Shown: positions 51,988 through 61,320, counted from the stretch's first letter. The stretch is DNA of 64,000 nucleotides from Rhabdonatronobacter sediminivivens (GCF_013415485.1 NZ_JACBXS010000007.1:1-64000), one strand, 5' to 3'. Numbers and translations are program-made. The notes: a model not told the origin generated them from the letters alone.

Positions 51988-52724
51988 GGGACTGGACCGG
52001 AAAACGCTACTGGCTTGTGGGCGCCTCGGAAGGGCTGGGCCGGGCGCTGGCGCAGCGCATGAGCCATGCAGGCGCGCATCTGGTGCTGAGCGCGCGCGAC
52101 CGTGACCGGCTGGAGGTGCTGGCCGCAGAATTGCCCGGCCCGGTGGATGTGGTGCCCTGTGATGTGGCCGACCGCGCCTCGGTCCAGGCGGCGGCTGCGG
52201 CTGCGGGCGATCTGGACGGGGTGGTGTTTCTGGCCGGGGTCTACTGGCCCTTTGGCGCGAAGGACTGGGATGCCGAAAAGGCCGAGACGATGCTGGACGT
52301 GAATTTCACCGGCGCGGCCCGTGTGCTGGGCACGGTGGTGCCGGGCTTTGTGGCGCGCGGGCGCGGGCATGTGGTGCTGACGGGCAGCCTTGCGGGGTTT
52401 CGCGGCTTGCCCGGCTCCATCGGCTATGGGTCCTCCAAGGCGGGGTTGATGCATCTGGCCGAATCGATGCACGCCGATCTGCGCGGGACGGGGGTTGAGG
52501 TGCAGCTGGCCAACCCGGGCTTCATCCGCACCCGGCTGACCGACAAGAACGCATTTCACATGCCGTTCCTGATGGAGCCCGACCAGGCCGCGGCCGAGAT
52601 GTTTGCGCTGATGTCGGGTACGCGCTTCAAGCGCAGCTTTCCGGGGCTGTTTTCGCTGGTGTTCCGCGGCGCGCAATTCCTGCCGGACGCGCTGTATTAC
52701 CGGCTGTTCGGTGCAAAGGGCTGA
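51984..52724 (+). CDS. Short-chain dehydrogenase/reductase
   Basis: A 246-residue SDR with cofactor motif GASEGLGRALAQRM, NNAG-like region FLAGVYWPFG (diverged), Ser in VLTGSLAGF and catalytic Tyr-Lys in GYGSSKAGLM. The altered NNAG loop is typical of this branch. Last gene of the five-gene RpoE operon, overlapping DUF3833 by four bases. Confidence 0.9.
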   Translation: MRDWTGKRYWLVGASEGLGRALAQRMSHAGAHLVLSARDRDRLEVLAAELPGPVDVVPCDVADRASVQAAAAAAGDLDGVVFLAGVYWPFGAKDWDAEKAETMLDVNFTGAARVLGTVVPGFVARGRGHVVLTGSLAGFRGLPGSIGYGSSKAGLMHLAESMHADLRGTGVEVQLANPGFIRTRLTDKNAFHMPFLMEPDQAAAEMFALMSGTRFKRSFPGLFSLVFRGAQFLPDALYYRLFGAKG

Positions 52725-52797
52725 AGACTGCGCGATATCTGTTGCGCCGACGCCTCGGCTGGTGGACACTGGGTCCGACCCGGATTGGAGGTGCATC

Positions 52798-53112
52798 ATG
52801 GAGATCAGTGCCAGGAAAGTCGTTCACATCATCTTTCAGGCCCGCGAGGGGCGCATGGCCGATGCCGAACTGCGCGCCTTCATCGACAACCTGAACATGG
52901 ATGAGCAGTCAGCACTTGTGGCGATCGCCTGGGTCGGCCGCGGTGCGTTCGAGGCCGAGGATTATGCCGAGGCCGTGGCCACCGCCGAGGCCGAGGCCAC
53001 CACCCCCACGGCAGATTACCTGATGGGCATGCCGCATCTGGCCGAGAACCTGGAAAACGGGCTGGAAGCGCTGGGCGTTGATGTCAGCGCCGAGGAAGAG
53101 GATTTCCTCTGA
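52798..53112 (+). CDS. DUF3775 domain protein
   Basis: A 104-residue, acidic, mainly helical protein matching DUF3775: ARKVVHIIFQAREGRMADAELRAFIDNLNMDEQSALVAIAWVGRGAFEAEDY in outline. The start at MEISARKV follows TTGGAGG. Function unknown. It could be read through from the SDR gene (73-bp gap) but has its own ribosome site. Confidence 0.8.
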   Translation: MEISARKVVHIIFQAREGRMADAELRAFIDNLNMDEQSALVAIAWVGRGAFEAEDYAEAVATAEAEATTPTADYLMGMPHLAENLENGLEALGVDVSAEEEDFL

Positions 53113-53225
53113 CGCTGGCGCCCGTTGCTGGTCTGATCCGACGGAGCGCCTTGCGGCGCAAGCCTTCTGGCACTGCGTGCGGTTGGTGTCCCTGGGGGCC
53201 GGTGCACGAATAGCCCGGCTGCGGG

Positions 53226-54803
53226 TCAGAAGTCGGTGGGCGCGCCGCCTTCGGCCTTGCGGCGGGCGACGAAGTCCGACAGTTCCTCGCGGAGTGTAGC
53301 GTCCATCGCCGGGGGTTCGAAATTGTCGACGATCTGGCGATAGAGGGTGTGGGCGCGCTGGGGTGTCTGGATCGCGCCATCGGCTTCCCAGCTTTCATAG
53401 TTGCGCCAGTCCGATACCATGGGGGCGTGAAATGCGCTCTGGTAACGTTCGCGGGTATGGGCGCAGCCGAAATAATGCCCGCCCGGGCCGACCTCGGCCA
53501 CGGCCTCGAGGGCAATGTCTTCGGGGGTGGTGGCGGTGATCTGGGGTTCGAAATAGCGCTGGATCATCTGCAGCATTTCGCAGTCCATGACGAATTTCTC
53601 GGGGCTGGCAATCAGCCCGCCTTCGAGCCAGCCTGCGGCGTGATAGACCATGTTCGAGCCTGATTGAACCGCCGCCCAGAGGCTGTTGGAGCTTTCCCAC
53701 ATGGCTTGCCCGTCGGGCGCATTGGCGGTGCATACGCCCGATGACCGCAGCGGCAGGCCGTAGAAGCGCGCCAGTTGTCCGGTCATCTGCGTGGCGCGCA
53801 TGTATTCCGGCGTGCCGAAGGCCGGCGCGCCCGAGCGCATGTCCACGTTCGAGGTGAAGGTGCCCATGCCCACCGGGCAGCCGGGCGCGGCGTATTGCAG
53901 CAGCGCGATGGCGGCCAGGGTTTCGGCCACCGACAGGGTGACGGCGCCTGCCATGGTCACCGGCGCCATGGCGCCCGCCAGGGTGAAGGGGGTGACGATC
54001 ACCGGCTGGCCGCGCCGCGCCAGCCGCAGGGCACCGTCGATCATCGGCCAGTCATGTTTCAGCGGCGAGGTGGAGTTGATATTGGTATACATCCGCGGCC
54101 GGGCATCGAATTCGGCATGGCTGAGCCCGCCTGCGATGCGCACCATTTCCATCACATCCTCGACCCGTTCGGGGCCCAGGCAATAGGCGTGGCAGACCTT
54201 GTCGGTCAGGGTGAGTTTTTCGAACAGGCAGTCCAGATGGCGCATGGCGGGGTGGATGTCCACCGGCTCCACCGGGTAGCCGCCTGCGATATGGATGCAG
54301 TTGAAGCTTTGGGTGAGCTTGATGAACTCCTGAAACGTGGCGAAATCGCCAGGGCGTTTGCCGCGCACCAGATCCCAGGCGTTGGGCGGGCTGGAGACAT
54401 TGACAAACACCATGTGCCGCCCGCCGATGGTGATTTCACGGTCGGGGTTGCGCGGCGTGATGGTGAAGCTGGCGGGCGCACGGCCCACCATTTCCATGAC
54501 GAAATCGGCGTCCATGCGCACGTTCTGGTCGGTGACGCGGCAGCCCGCCCTTGCAAACAGGGCGAGGGCTTCCTCGTTCAGGAATTCGATCCCGATCTCG
54601 GACAGGATATGCAGGGCGCCGCGATGAATGGCCTGCACGCCGTCGGCATCCAGCGGTTCTATGGGCCGGTCGGGGTTGAGCGGGACGCGCCAGGGCGTCT
54701 GGTCCAGCGTGAAGGTTGCGCTGCGCCGGGTGTTGCCGCCGCGCCCGCCGCCGCGGCTCCTGCTGGGGCGGCGGGTCTGTGACTGGCTGTCATCGGGGGG
54801 CAT
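53226..54803 (-). CDS. Trimethylamine methyltransferase family protein (MttB superfamily, non-pyrrolysine)
   Basis: A 525-residue MttB-superfamily protein. Typical segments are ALHILSEIGIEFLNEEALALFARAGC near the N-terminus, the GAMAPVTMAGAVTLSVAETLA barrel strand and the C-terminal GPGGHYFGCAHTRERY. There is no in-frame amber codon, so it belongs to the pyrrolysine-free majority (MtgB-like), whose members demethylate quaternary amines such as glycine betaine or proline betaine by transfer to a corrinoid protein. No corrinoid protein gene is visible in the window. Start at MPPDDSQS; the N-terminal 35 residues are Arg/Gly rich. Downstream of the XRE regulator gene. Confidence 0.9.
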   Translation of the reverse strand: MPPDDSQSQTRRPSRSRGGGRGGNTRRSATFTLDQTPWRVPLNPDRPIEPLDADGVQAIHRGALHILSEIGIEFLNEEALALFARAGCRVTDQNVRMDADFVMEMVGRAPASFTITPRNPDREITIGGRHMVFVNVSSPPNAWDLVRGKRPGDFATFQEFIKLTQSFNCIHIAGGYPVEPVDIHPAMRHLDCLFEKLTLTDKVCHAYCLGPERVEDVMEMVRIAGGLSHAEFDARPRMYTNINSTSPLKHDWPMIDGALRLARRGQPVIVTPFTLAGAMAPVTMAGAVTLSVAETLAAIALLQYAAPGCPVGMGTFTSNVDMRSGAPAFGTPEYMRATQMTGQLARFYGLPLRSSGVCTANAPDGQAMWESSNSLWAAVQSGSNMVYHAAGWLEGGLIASPEKFVMDCEMLQMIQRYFEPQITATTPEDIALEAVAEVGPGGHYFGCAHTRERYQSAFHAPMVSDWRNYESWEADGAIQTPQRAHTLYRQIVDNFEPPAMDATLREELSDFVARRKAEGGAPTDF

Positions 54804-54950
54804 GGGGGTATCCGTCCGGGTGGTCAGGGTTGCCCCCAAGGCTATGCAGGCTTGCGCGACGGCGGCAAGCGCACAGTTGACAACAGCCCTGTCGCCTGGG
54901 GGCAGCGGGGGAAGGTGCCGGTGGGCGCCGGTCCGGCAACCCGGGTGCGC

Positions 54951-55793
54951 TCAGTCCGGGGTAACGCGCAGGCTGTGGACATGGTCGGCGGCTTCATGGG
55001 CGTGGATCTCGGCGGCGCGGATGTGGCCGTCGAACCCCTGGGCCAGTTCGCGGATCAGGCGTTTGGAGCGGACGAGCAGATAGACCTCGCCCGCGTAGAC
55101 GGCGGCCCGGGAATAGCCGAAAAGCGTCATCGGCGGGGCGAAGCGTTTGCGCCCGTCGAACAGATACATCCGGAAGGCCGGGTAGAGCTCCCGGACCGTC
55201 GTGGCGATGTAGTCAAGCTGTTCGGCGCGGGCCTGCGCCGACAGGCCGCGCCAGACACCTGCGCCGGCGGCAAAGACCTCGAATGTCTGCAGCGGCATGC
55301 ACATTTCGATGTCGGCCTCGGGCGCGCGTGAAAAGTTGAGCCTGCGGGCAGTTTGCGCCTGCAGGCGGCGCCGTTCCTGTTCCGAGGATTGCGCCTGGAA
55401 GGAAATGACCGCAGGCGTGCGCATCAGATCCGGCAGTTGCGCGGGCACATAGCGGATCTTCTGCCCCGAGGCGTCAAGATGCCATCGCTCCATGGCGGTG
55501 CGGTGTTCTTCATCCAGGGCGGCTTCGGTTTCCACGGCATCAAGCGTCTGGGTGGCGATGCCGGTATCTTCGCTCAGCCCCAGCAGCCAGTCGGTGGAGA
55601 CATGGAACCGCCCGGCGAGTGCGAGCAGGGTTTCGGCGCGCGGCAGGCGCGGTGCGGCCCCGGTCATCAGCTGCGACAGCGCCGAGCGGTCGATCCCGAT
55701 GGTTTCGGCAAAGGCGCTTTGGGTCAGCCTCGACTGTGCCTGCAACTGCGCGAGGCGGGCGCGGAAAATGGCCGAGGCTTCGCGTTTTCCCAT
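54951..55793 (-). CDS. XRE family transcriptional regulator
   Basis: A 280-residue protein with an N-terminal helix-turn-helix (LQAQSRLTQSAFAETIGIDRSALSQLMTG, about residues 17-45) and a large C-terminal domain without an assigned family, probably ligand-binding. The start at MGKREASA is taken because the upstream extension is low-complexity and covers the operator. Divergent from the desaturase operon with a 31-bp inverted repeat between them, and upstream of the MttB-type gene in the same direction. Confidence 0.83.
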   Translation of the reverse strand: MGKREASAIFRARLAQLQAQSRLTQSAFAETIGIDRSALSQLMTGAAPRLPRAETLLALAGRFHVSTDWLLGLSEDTGIATQTLDAVETEAALDEEHRTAMERWHLDASGQKIRYVPAQLPDLMRTPAVISFQAQSSEQERRRLQAQTARRLNFSRAPEADIEMCMPLQTFEVFAAGAGVWRGLSAQARAEQLDYIATTVRELYPAFRMYLFDGRKRFAPPMTLFGYSRAAVYAGEVYLLVRSKRLIRELAQGFDGHIRAAEIHAHEAADHVHSLRVTPD

Positions 55794-55815
55794 CGTAAAG
55801 ATCCCGGTTGTCTGC

Positions 55816-55846
55816 CGTTTTTGGTAAACATGCGTGACCAAAAACG
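55816..55846. promoter_or_regulatory. 31-bp inverted repeat, candidate XRE operator
   Basis: Perfect 10-bp arms CGTTTTTGGT / ACCAAAAACG around an 11-bp spacer, 23 bp upstream of the XRE start and 95 bp before the desaturase start. A well-formed dimeric operator for the adjacent regulator and the divergent catabolic operon. Confidence 0.68.
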
Positions 55847-55940
55847 TCAATGTTTCTTTTGGGTGACGTTCAATCGCACGTTGTCGCTGCGCATTTGCAT
55901 GGGCATGCTGCACACATTCGAAAAACGGACAGGGGGAGGC

Positions 55941-56891
55941 ATGCGGCGCATCGAATGGCCGACGCTGGCGCTGATTGTGGGCTGTTACGGCCTGTGGGTC
56001 GTGGCGGGTATGGTGGTGTGGCCGGTGGCGCCGGGTCTGGCGCTGGCGGTGATGGCAGTTCTGGCGGCGCTGCATTCATCGCTGGTGCATGAATGCCTGC
56101 ACGGGCATCCCACGCGGCGCCGGTTGGTCAATGAGGCGCTGGTGGCCCTGCCGATCTCGGTCATCTATCCCTATCGGCGTTACAAGGCGACCCATCTGGC
56201 GCATCACCGCGACGAGCGCCTGACCGATCCGATCGAAGACCCGGAAAGCTATTACAGGGCGCGCTGGCAGCATGACCGGATGCCGCGCTGGCTGCAGGGG
56301 CTGCTGGTGGTCAACAATACCATGCTGGGGCGGCTGGTGCTGGGTCCGGTGCTGGGGGCGGCGGGGTTTCTGGCGTCCGAGGCGCGCGCGCTGATTGCCG
56401 GGCAGCGCGGGGTGCGGCTGGCCTGGATGCTGCATCTGCTGGGGCTGGCGCCGGTGCTGGGGGCGCTTTGGGTCATGGGCATTCCGCTGTGGCTGTATCT
56501 GCTGGCGGTGGTCTGGCCCGGCCTGTCGCTGATTGCCATTCGCACCTATGCCGAACACCAATGGCATGAAACCCCCGAAGGGCGCACGATCATTGTCGAA
56601 CGCTCGCCGCTGGCCTGGCTGTTTCTGAACAACAACCTGCATTTCGTGCATCATCAGATCCCCGCCGTGCCCTGGTTTGACCTGCCGCGGCTTTATGCCG
56701 AACGGCGGGACCACTGGCAGGCGCTCAACGGCGGCTATGTCTATCGCAATTACTGGCAGCTGTTTCGCGCCCATGCGCTGCGCACCAAGGAGCCTGTGGT
56801 GCATCCCGTTCTGCACCAGACCCCTGCGCCGCCGCCCGGGCCAAGCTTGCCTCCGCCGGTGCGCCCGACCCTGGGTGCGCAATCCGTATGA
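55941..56891 (+). CDS. Membrane fatty acid desaturase-superfamily di-iron enzyme
   Basis: A 316-residue membrane protein with the three histidine boxes of the desaturase/hydroxylase superfamily: HECLHGH (about residue 51), HLAHHRDE (about 91) and HFVHHQIP (about 234), on a four- to six-helix scaffold. Such enzymes use O2 and a di-iron centre to desaturate or hydroxylate lipids or small amphipathic molecules. The start at MRRIEWPT follows GGGGGAGG. It opens an operon of amine/sugar-acid type catabolic genes (overlap ATGA with the next), which argues for a small-molecule substrate rather than bulk lipid. The proline-rich tail is not conserved. Confidence 0.82.
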   Translation: MRRIEWPTLALIVGCYGLWVVAGMVVWPVAPGLALAVMAVLAALHSSLVHECLHGHPTRRRLVNEALVALPISVIYPYRRYKATHLAHHRDERLTDPIEDPESYYRARWQHDRMPRWLQGLLVVNNTMLGRLVLGPVLGAAGFLASEARALIAGQRGVRLAWMLHLLGLAPVLGALWVMGIPLWLYLLAVVWPGLSLIAIRTYAEHQWHETPEGRTIIVERSPLAWLFLNNNLHFVHHQIPAVPWFDLPRLYAERRDHWQALNGGYVYRNYWQLFRAHALRTKEPVVHPVLHQTPAPPPGPSLPPPVRPTLGAQSV

Positions 56892-57589
56892 GCGCGCTGG
56901 CTGCCCTGCCCATGTATGACTGGCCCGAGGCGCGCGCGCAGACCGACCGCCTGTATGCGGCGCTGCGGGTGCGGGTGCCCGAACTGCCCCCGGAACTGAC
57001 GCGGCCCGCCGATGCCACGGCGCTTCATGCGCTCTGGCGGGATCCGGCGCTGGTGCTGGCGCAGACTTGCTGGGGGCCGATGGGGCAGGGGTTGGCCGCG
57101 CATGTGGCGGTGCTGGCGCAGCCGGATTACGGCGATGTGCCCGGCGGGCGGGGGGTGTTCTACCGCTCGGCGCTGGTGGCGCGCGACGGCGATATCTGCC
57201 CGGTCCCGCCCGGCCCGGATGCCGTGCTGCCGGACGGACTGGCGCAGATGCGGCTGGCGATCAACGGGGCGGACTCGCTTTCGGGGGCGCTGGCGCTGGT
57301 GGCAGATGCCGGGGTGTCGCTGCAGGGCGCGCGGGTGACGGGCGGTCACCGGGCTTCGGTCCGGGCGGTGGCGGAGGGGCAGGCCGACATTGCCGCCATC
57401 GATTGCCGAAGCTGGGCGCTGGCGCTGGCGCATGAACCGGCGGCCCGCGCGCTGCGCGTCATCGGCTGGACGGCGGAACGCCCTGGCCTGCCCTTCATAA
57501 CCAGCCGTCACACGCCGGCGCCCTTGCGCGCGCGGCTGACGGATGCTTTGGTCGCGCTGGGGGCCCATGCCCCCGCCCGCGCGGCCTGA
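56888..57589 (+). CDS. PhnD-like (phosphonate/phosphite binding) domain protein without signal peptide
   Basis: A 233-residue protein of the PhnD/SsuA periplasmic-binding fold (LAALPMYDWPEARAQTDRLYAALR at the start; GGRGVFYRSALVARDG; INGADSLSGALALV; VTGGHRASVRAVAEGQADIAAIDCRSW). Unlike true transporter components it has no signal peptide or lipobox and no permease or ATPase neighbours, so it is probably cytoplasmic and may bind or sense the pathway's substrate. Overlaps the desaturase gene by four bases. Confidence 0.8.
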   Translation: MSALAALPMYDWPEARAQTDRLYAALRVRVPELPPELTRPADATALHALWRDPALVLAQTCWGPMGQGLAAHVAVLAQPDYGDVPGGRGVFYRSALVARDGDICPVPPGPDAVLPDGLAQMRLAINGADSLSGALALVADAGVSLQGARVTGGHRASVRAVAEGQADIAAIDCRSWALALAHEPAARALRVIGWTAERPGLPFITSRHTPAPLRARLTDALVALGAHAPARAA

Positions 57590-57631
57590 ACGACACTGCG
57601 CCCGGCCATGGGCGCGAGAGGGGAGCGAGCG

Positions 57632-60178
57632 ATGGAACGGACCGTGCGTGCGGTGGTGATCGGCGGCGGGGTGGTGGGGTGTTCGGTGCTCTATCATCTG
57701 GCGCGCGCGGGGTGGCAGGATGTGCTGCTGATCGAACGGTCCGAGTTGACCTCGGGCTCCAGCTGGCATGCGGCGGGCGGCTTTCATACGCTCAACGGCG
57801 ACCCCAATGTGGCGCGGCTGCAGGCCTATACCGTATCGCTCTACCAGGAGCTGGAGAAGCTCTCGGGCCAGTCCTGCGGGTTGCACCTGACCGGCGGCGT
57901 GATGCTGGCCGACAGCCCCGAGCGGATGGATTTCCTGCGCCTGACCCATGCCCGTGGCCGCGCGCTGGGCATGCAGACGGAGCTGATCACGCCGCTTGAG
58001 GCGCAGGCCATGTTCCCCCTGCTGGACCCGCAGCATTTCGTCGGCGCGCTCTGGGACCCGGTGGAGGGGCATCTGGACCCTTCGGGCACCACCCATGCCT
58101 ATGCCAAGGCCGCCCGCGCGCTGGGCGCGCAGATCGAATTGCGCAACCGCGTGATGGAGATCACCCAGGCCCCGGATGGCACCTGGAATGTCATCACCGA
58201 AACCGGCACCATCCGGGCCGAGCATGTGGTCAATGCAGGCGGCCTCTGGGCGCGTGAGGTCGGGCGGATGGTGGGGCTGGAACTGCCCGTGCTGGCCATG
58301 GAACACATGTATCTGCTGACCGGGGACATGCCCGAGGTTGCCGAATTCAACGCCGCCACCGGGCGTGAACTCATCGGCGTGATCGATTTCAAGGGCGAGA
58401 TCTACACGCGGCAGGAACGCGGCGGCATCCTGCTGGGCACCTATGAGCGTGCCTGCCGTCCCTGGTCGCCGTTGAACACGCCCTGGGATTTTGGCCATGA
58501 GCTGCTGGCCCCCGATCTGGACCGGATCGCCCCGTCACTGGAGGTCGGCTTCCGCCATTTCCCGGCGTTGGAGCGCGCGGGCATCAAGCAGGTGATCAAC
58601 GGCCCCTTCACCTTTGCCCCCGATGGCAACCCGCTGGTGGGGCCGGTGCCGGGGCTGACGAATTACTGGTGCGCCTGCGCAGTCATGGCGGGCTTCAGCC
58701 AGGGCGGCGGCGTGGGGCTGGCGCTGGCCAACTGGATGACCGAGGGCGATCCCGGCCATGACATCTTCGGCATGGATGTGGCCCGCTTCGGCGATTGGGC
58801 GACCCTGCGCTACACCAATGCCAAGGTGCGCGAGAATTATTCGCGCCGCTTCTCCATCCGCTTTCCGAACGAGGAACTGCCCGCCGCGCGGCCCGCCGAG
58901 ACGACGCCGCTTTATGACCTGATGCTGCGCGACAATCACGCGGTGATGGGCGACAGTTGGGGGCTGGAGACGCCGCTTTGGTTCGCCCCCTCGGCGGCCG
59001 AGGCGCATGATGTGCTGTCCTTCCACCGCTCCAACGATTTCGCCCATGTGAGCGCCGAGGTCCGCGCCGTGCGCGACGCCGTCGGCGTGACCGAGATCGC
59101 CAATTTCGCGAAATACGAGGTTTCGGGGCCGGGTGCGCAGGCGTTCCTGGATCGGTTGATGACCAACCGCCTGCCCGCCCCGGGGCGGCTGGTGCTGACG
59201 CCCATGCTGAACGAACGCGGCAAGCTGATCGGGGATTTCACCATTGCGCGGGCGCTCGATGGGCGGTTTCTGGTCTGGGGCTCGCTGGCGGCGACGAAAT
59301 ACCACATGCGCTGGTTCCAGGCGCATCTTCCGGCGGATGGCAGCGTTCGGCTGCGCTGTTTCCACACGGATCTGATGGGCCTCTCCATCGCCGGGCCGCG
59401 CGCGCGCGATGTGCTGGCCGCGCTGGTGGATGACGATGTCTCGAACGCCGCGTTCCCCTTCATGGGCTTTCGGGAAATGGACGTGGCGGGCGCGCCCTGC
59501 ATGGTCAACCGCATCAGCTACACCGGCGATCTGGGCTATGAGATCTGGATGCCGCCCGCCTTTCAGCGCCGGGTCTATGCCGGGATCAAGGATGCGGGCG
59601 CCGCCCATGGCCTCCGCGATTTCGGGATGCGCGCGCTGCTGTCCATGCGGCTGGAAAAGAACTTCCCCACCTGGTTTGCCGAGCTTCGCCCCATCTATGG
59701 CCCCTATGAGGCCGCGATGGAGCGGTTTGTGAAGCTGGACAAGGGCGATTTCATCGGCCGCGACGCTGCGCGAGCCGAGGCCGAGGCCGGCCCCCGCCTG
59801 CGCCGCGTGTCGCTGATGATTGACGCAGGCACCGCCGATGTGATGGCGGATGAGCCGATCTGGGCGCGCTGGGTCGATGATCCGGGCAGTATCGCCGCGC
59901 CGCACGGGTTTGGCGCGCCGCGCTTTGACGCCAGCGGCGCGGCGCTGCCCGCCCCCGATCCCGCGCGCGATGGCGACTGGCGCGTGGTGGGCTGGGTGAC
60001 CTCGGGCGGGTATGCGCATGGGGTGGGGGCGTCCATGGCGCAGGGCTATGTACCTGCGGGCATGGCGGAAATCGCCGCAGATGGTGTGTTTGCCGTGGAA
60101 ATCCTGGGCCAGCGCTGCCCGGCGCGGATCGCCCTGGCGCCACCCTTTGACCCGCAGGGCGCGCGGATGCGCAGTTAG
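57632..60178 (+). CDS. GcvT family FAD-dependent dehydrogenase (dimethylglycine/sarcosine dehydrogenase-like)
   Basis: An 848-residue two-domain enzyme: an N-terminal DAO-type flavoprotein (VVIGGGVVGCSVLYHLARAG; SGSSWHAAGGFHTL, where the His of WHAAG is the usual covalent FAD site) and, from about residue 430, FAO_M plus GcvT tetrahydrofolate-binding domains (FLDRLMTNRLP, NRISYTGDLGYEIWMP, RALLSMRLEKNFPTW). These enzymes oxidatively demethylate N-methylated amino acids and pass the methyl as formaldehyde or methylene-THF. The substrate is undetermined. Start MERTVRAV has GGGGAGCG upstream. Confidence 0.9.
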   Translation: MERTVRAVVIGGGVVGCSVLYHLARAGWQDVLLIERSELTSGSSWHAAGGFHTLNGDPNVARLQAYTVSLYQELEKLSGQSCGLHLTGGVMLADSPERMDFLRLTHARGRALGMQTELITPLEAQAMFPLLDPQHFVGALWDPVEGHLDPSGTTHAYAKAARALGAQIELRNRVMEITQAPDGTWNVITETGTIRAEHVVNAGGLWAREVGRMVGLELPVLAMEHMYLLTGDMPEVAEFNAATGRELIGVIDFKGEIYTRQERGGILLGTYERACRPWSPLNTPWDFGHELLAPDLDRIAPSLEVGFRHFPALERAGIKQVINGPFTFAPDGNPLVGPVPGLTNYWCACAVMAGFSQGGGVGLALANWMTEGDPGHDIFGMDVARFGDWATLRYTNAKVRENYSRRFSIRFPNEELPAARPAETTPLYDLMLRDNHAVMGDSWGLETPLWFAPSAAEAHDVLSFHRSNDFAHVSAEVRAVRDAVGVTEIANFAKYEVSGPGAQAFLDRLMTNRLPAPGRLVLTPMLNERGKLIGDFTIARALDGRFLVWGSLAATKYHMRWFQAHLPADGSVRLRCFHTDLMGLSIAGPRARDVLAALVDDDVSNAAFPFMGFREMDVAGAPCMVNRISYTGDLGYEIWMPPAFQRRVYAGIKDAGAAHGLRDFGMRALLSMRLEKNFPTWFAELRPIYGPYEAAMERFVKLDKGDFIGRDAARAEAEAGPRLRRVSLMIDAGTADVMADEPIWARWVDDPGSIAAPHGFGAPRFDASGAALPAPDPARDGDWRVVGWVTSGGYAHGVGASMAQGYVPAGMAEIAADGVFAVEILGQRCPARIALAPPFDPQGARMRS

Positions 60179-60213
60179 CGCCGGTGAACACAGGCACACA
60201 GGCAGGAGCAGGT

Positions 60214-61320
60214 ATGGAAGACAGGACAATCAGGGCCGCAGTGTGCCACGCCTTCGGCGCCCCGCTGAGTGTGGAGGAGGTGCGCCTGCGCGCCCCGCGC
60301 GCCGGAGAGGTCGAGGTCGATCTGGAAGCCTGCGCCATCTGCCATTCGGACATCCACGCTGCCGAGGGCGCCTGGGGCGGCTATCTGCCCGCCGTCTATG
60401 GCCATGAGGCCGCAGGCCGCGTGACCCGCGTGGGCCCCGGCGTCCAGGGCCTGGCGCCGGGCGATGCGGTGGTGGTGACACTGATCCGCGCCTGCGGACA
60501 TTGCGCCTGCTGCGCCGGTGGCGCCCCCACCGCGTGCGAAACCCCGCGCGACCCGCGCGACACGCCGCTGCGGGCGCTGGGTGGCACCTCGCTGGGGCAG
60601 GGCATGGCCACCGGCGCCTTTGCCGAGGCCTTGGTCGTTCATGAAAGCCAGCTTTGCACGATCCCCGATGACATGGGGATGGAGGCTGCATCGTTGCTGG
60701 CTTGCGGGGTGATCACCGGCGCGGGCGCGGTGTTCAACACCGCCGCCATGCCCGCGGGCGCCACGGCGCTGGTGATCGGCGCGGGCGGCGTGGGGCTGAA
60801 CACGGTGCAGGGGGCGCGGATCGCCGGCGCACGGCGGGTCATCGCCATGGACATGAATGACGACAAGCTGGCCGCGGCGGCGGAGTTCGGCGCCACCGAC
60901 GGCGTTCTGGCCACCGACCCCGAGGCCCGCGCCAAGGTGCAGGCGCTGACCGGCGGACGCGGGGCGGATTACGTCTTTGTCACCGTCGGCGCCATCGGGG
61001 CCTATCAATCGGCCCTGTCCTTTGCCGCGCGGCAGGGCAGCGTGATCATGGTCGGTATGCCCGAATCCGGCGCGCAAATGACGCTGGAGCCGGTGAACGT
61101 GGCTTACTATGCGCAGACGCTGAAGGGCTCGCTCATGGGCGCGGCGGTGCTGCGGCGGGATATTCCCATGCTGGTGGACCTTTATCAACAGGGGCGGCTG
61201 AAGCTGGATGAGCTGATCTCGGAGCGGTGGGAACTCGCGCAGATCAACGAGGCCATCGCCGATACCATCGCCGGGCGCGCGCGGCGCAATGTGCTCCATT
61301 TCGGAGGGCGCGCGCCATGA
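60214..61320 (+). CDS. Zinc-dependent alcohol dehydrogenase (class III-like MDR family)
   Basis: A 368-residue medium-chain dehydrogenase. Catalytic zinc ligands are in CAICHSDIHAAEG and YGHEAAGRV; the structural zinc site is CGHCACCAGGAPTAC, and the NAD motif is VIGAGGVGLNTVQGARIAGA followed by an acidic residue in MDMNDDK. Close relatives oxidise alcohols or hydroxymethyl adducts such as S-hydroxymethyl glutathione. The start MEDRTIRA follows GGCAGGAG. Its stop overlaps the enolase-type gene (ATGA). Confidence 0.9.
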   Translation: MEDRTIRAAVCHAFGAPLSVEEVRLRAPRAGEVEVDLEACAICHSDIHAAEGAWGGYLPAVYGHEAAGRVTRVGPGVQGLAPGDAVVVTLIRACGHCACCAGGAPTACETPRDPRDTPLRALGGTSLGQGMATGAFAEALVVHESQLCTIPDDMGMEAASLLACGVITGAGAVFNTAAMPAGATALVIGAGGVGLNTVQGARIAGARRVIAMDMNDDKLAAAAEFGATDGVLATDPEARAKVQALTGGRGADYVFVTVGAIGAYQSALSFAARQGSVIMVGMPESGAQMTLEPVNVAYYAQTLKGSLMGAAVLRRDIPMLVDLYQQGRLKLDELISERWELAQINEAIADTIAGRARRNVLHFGGRAP

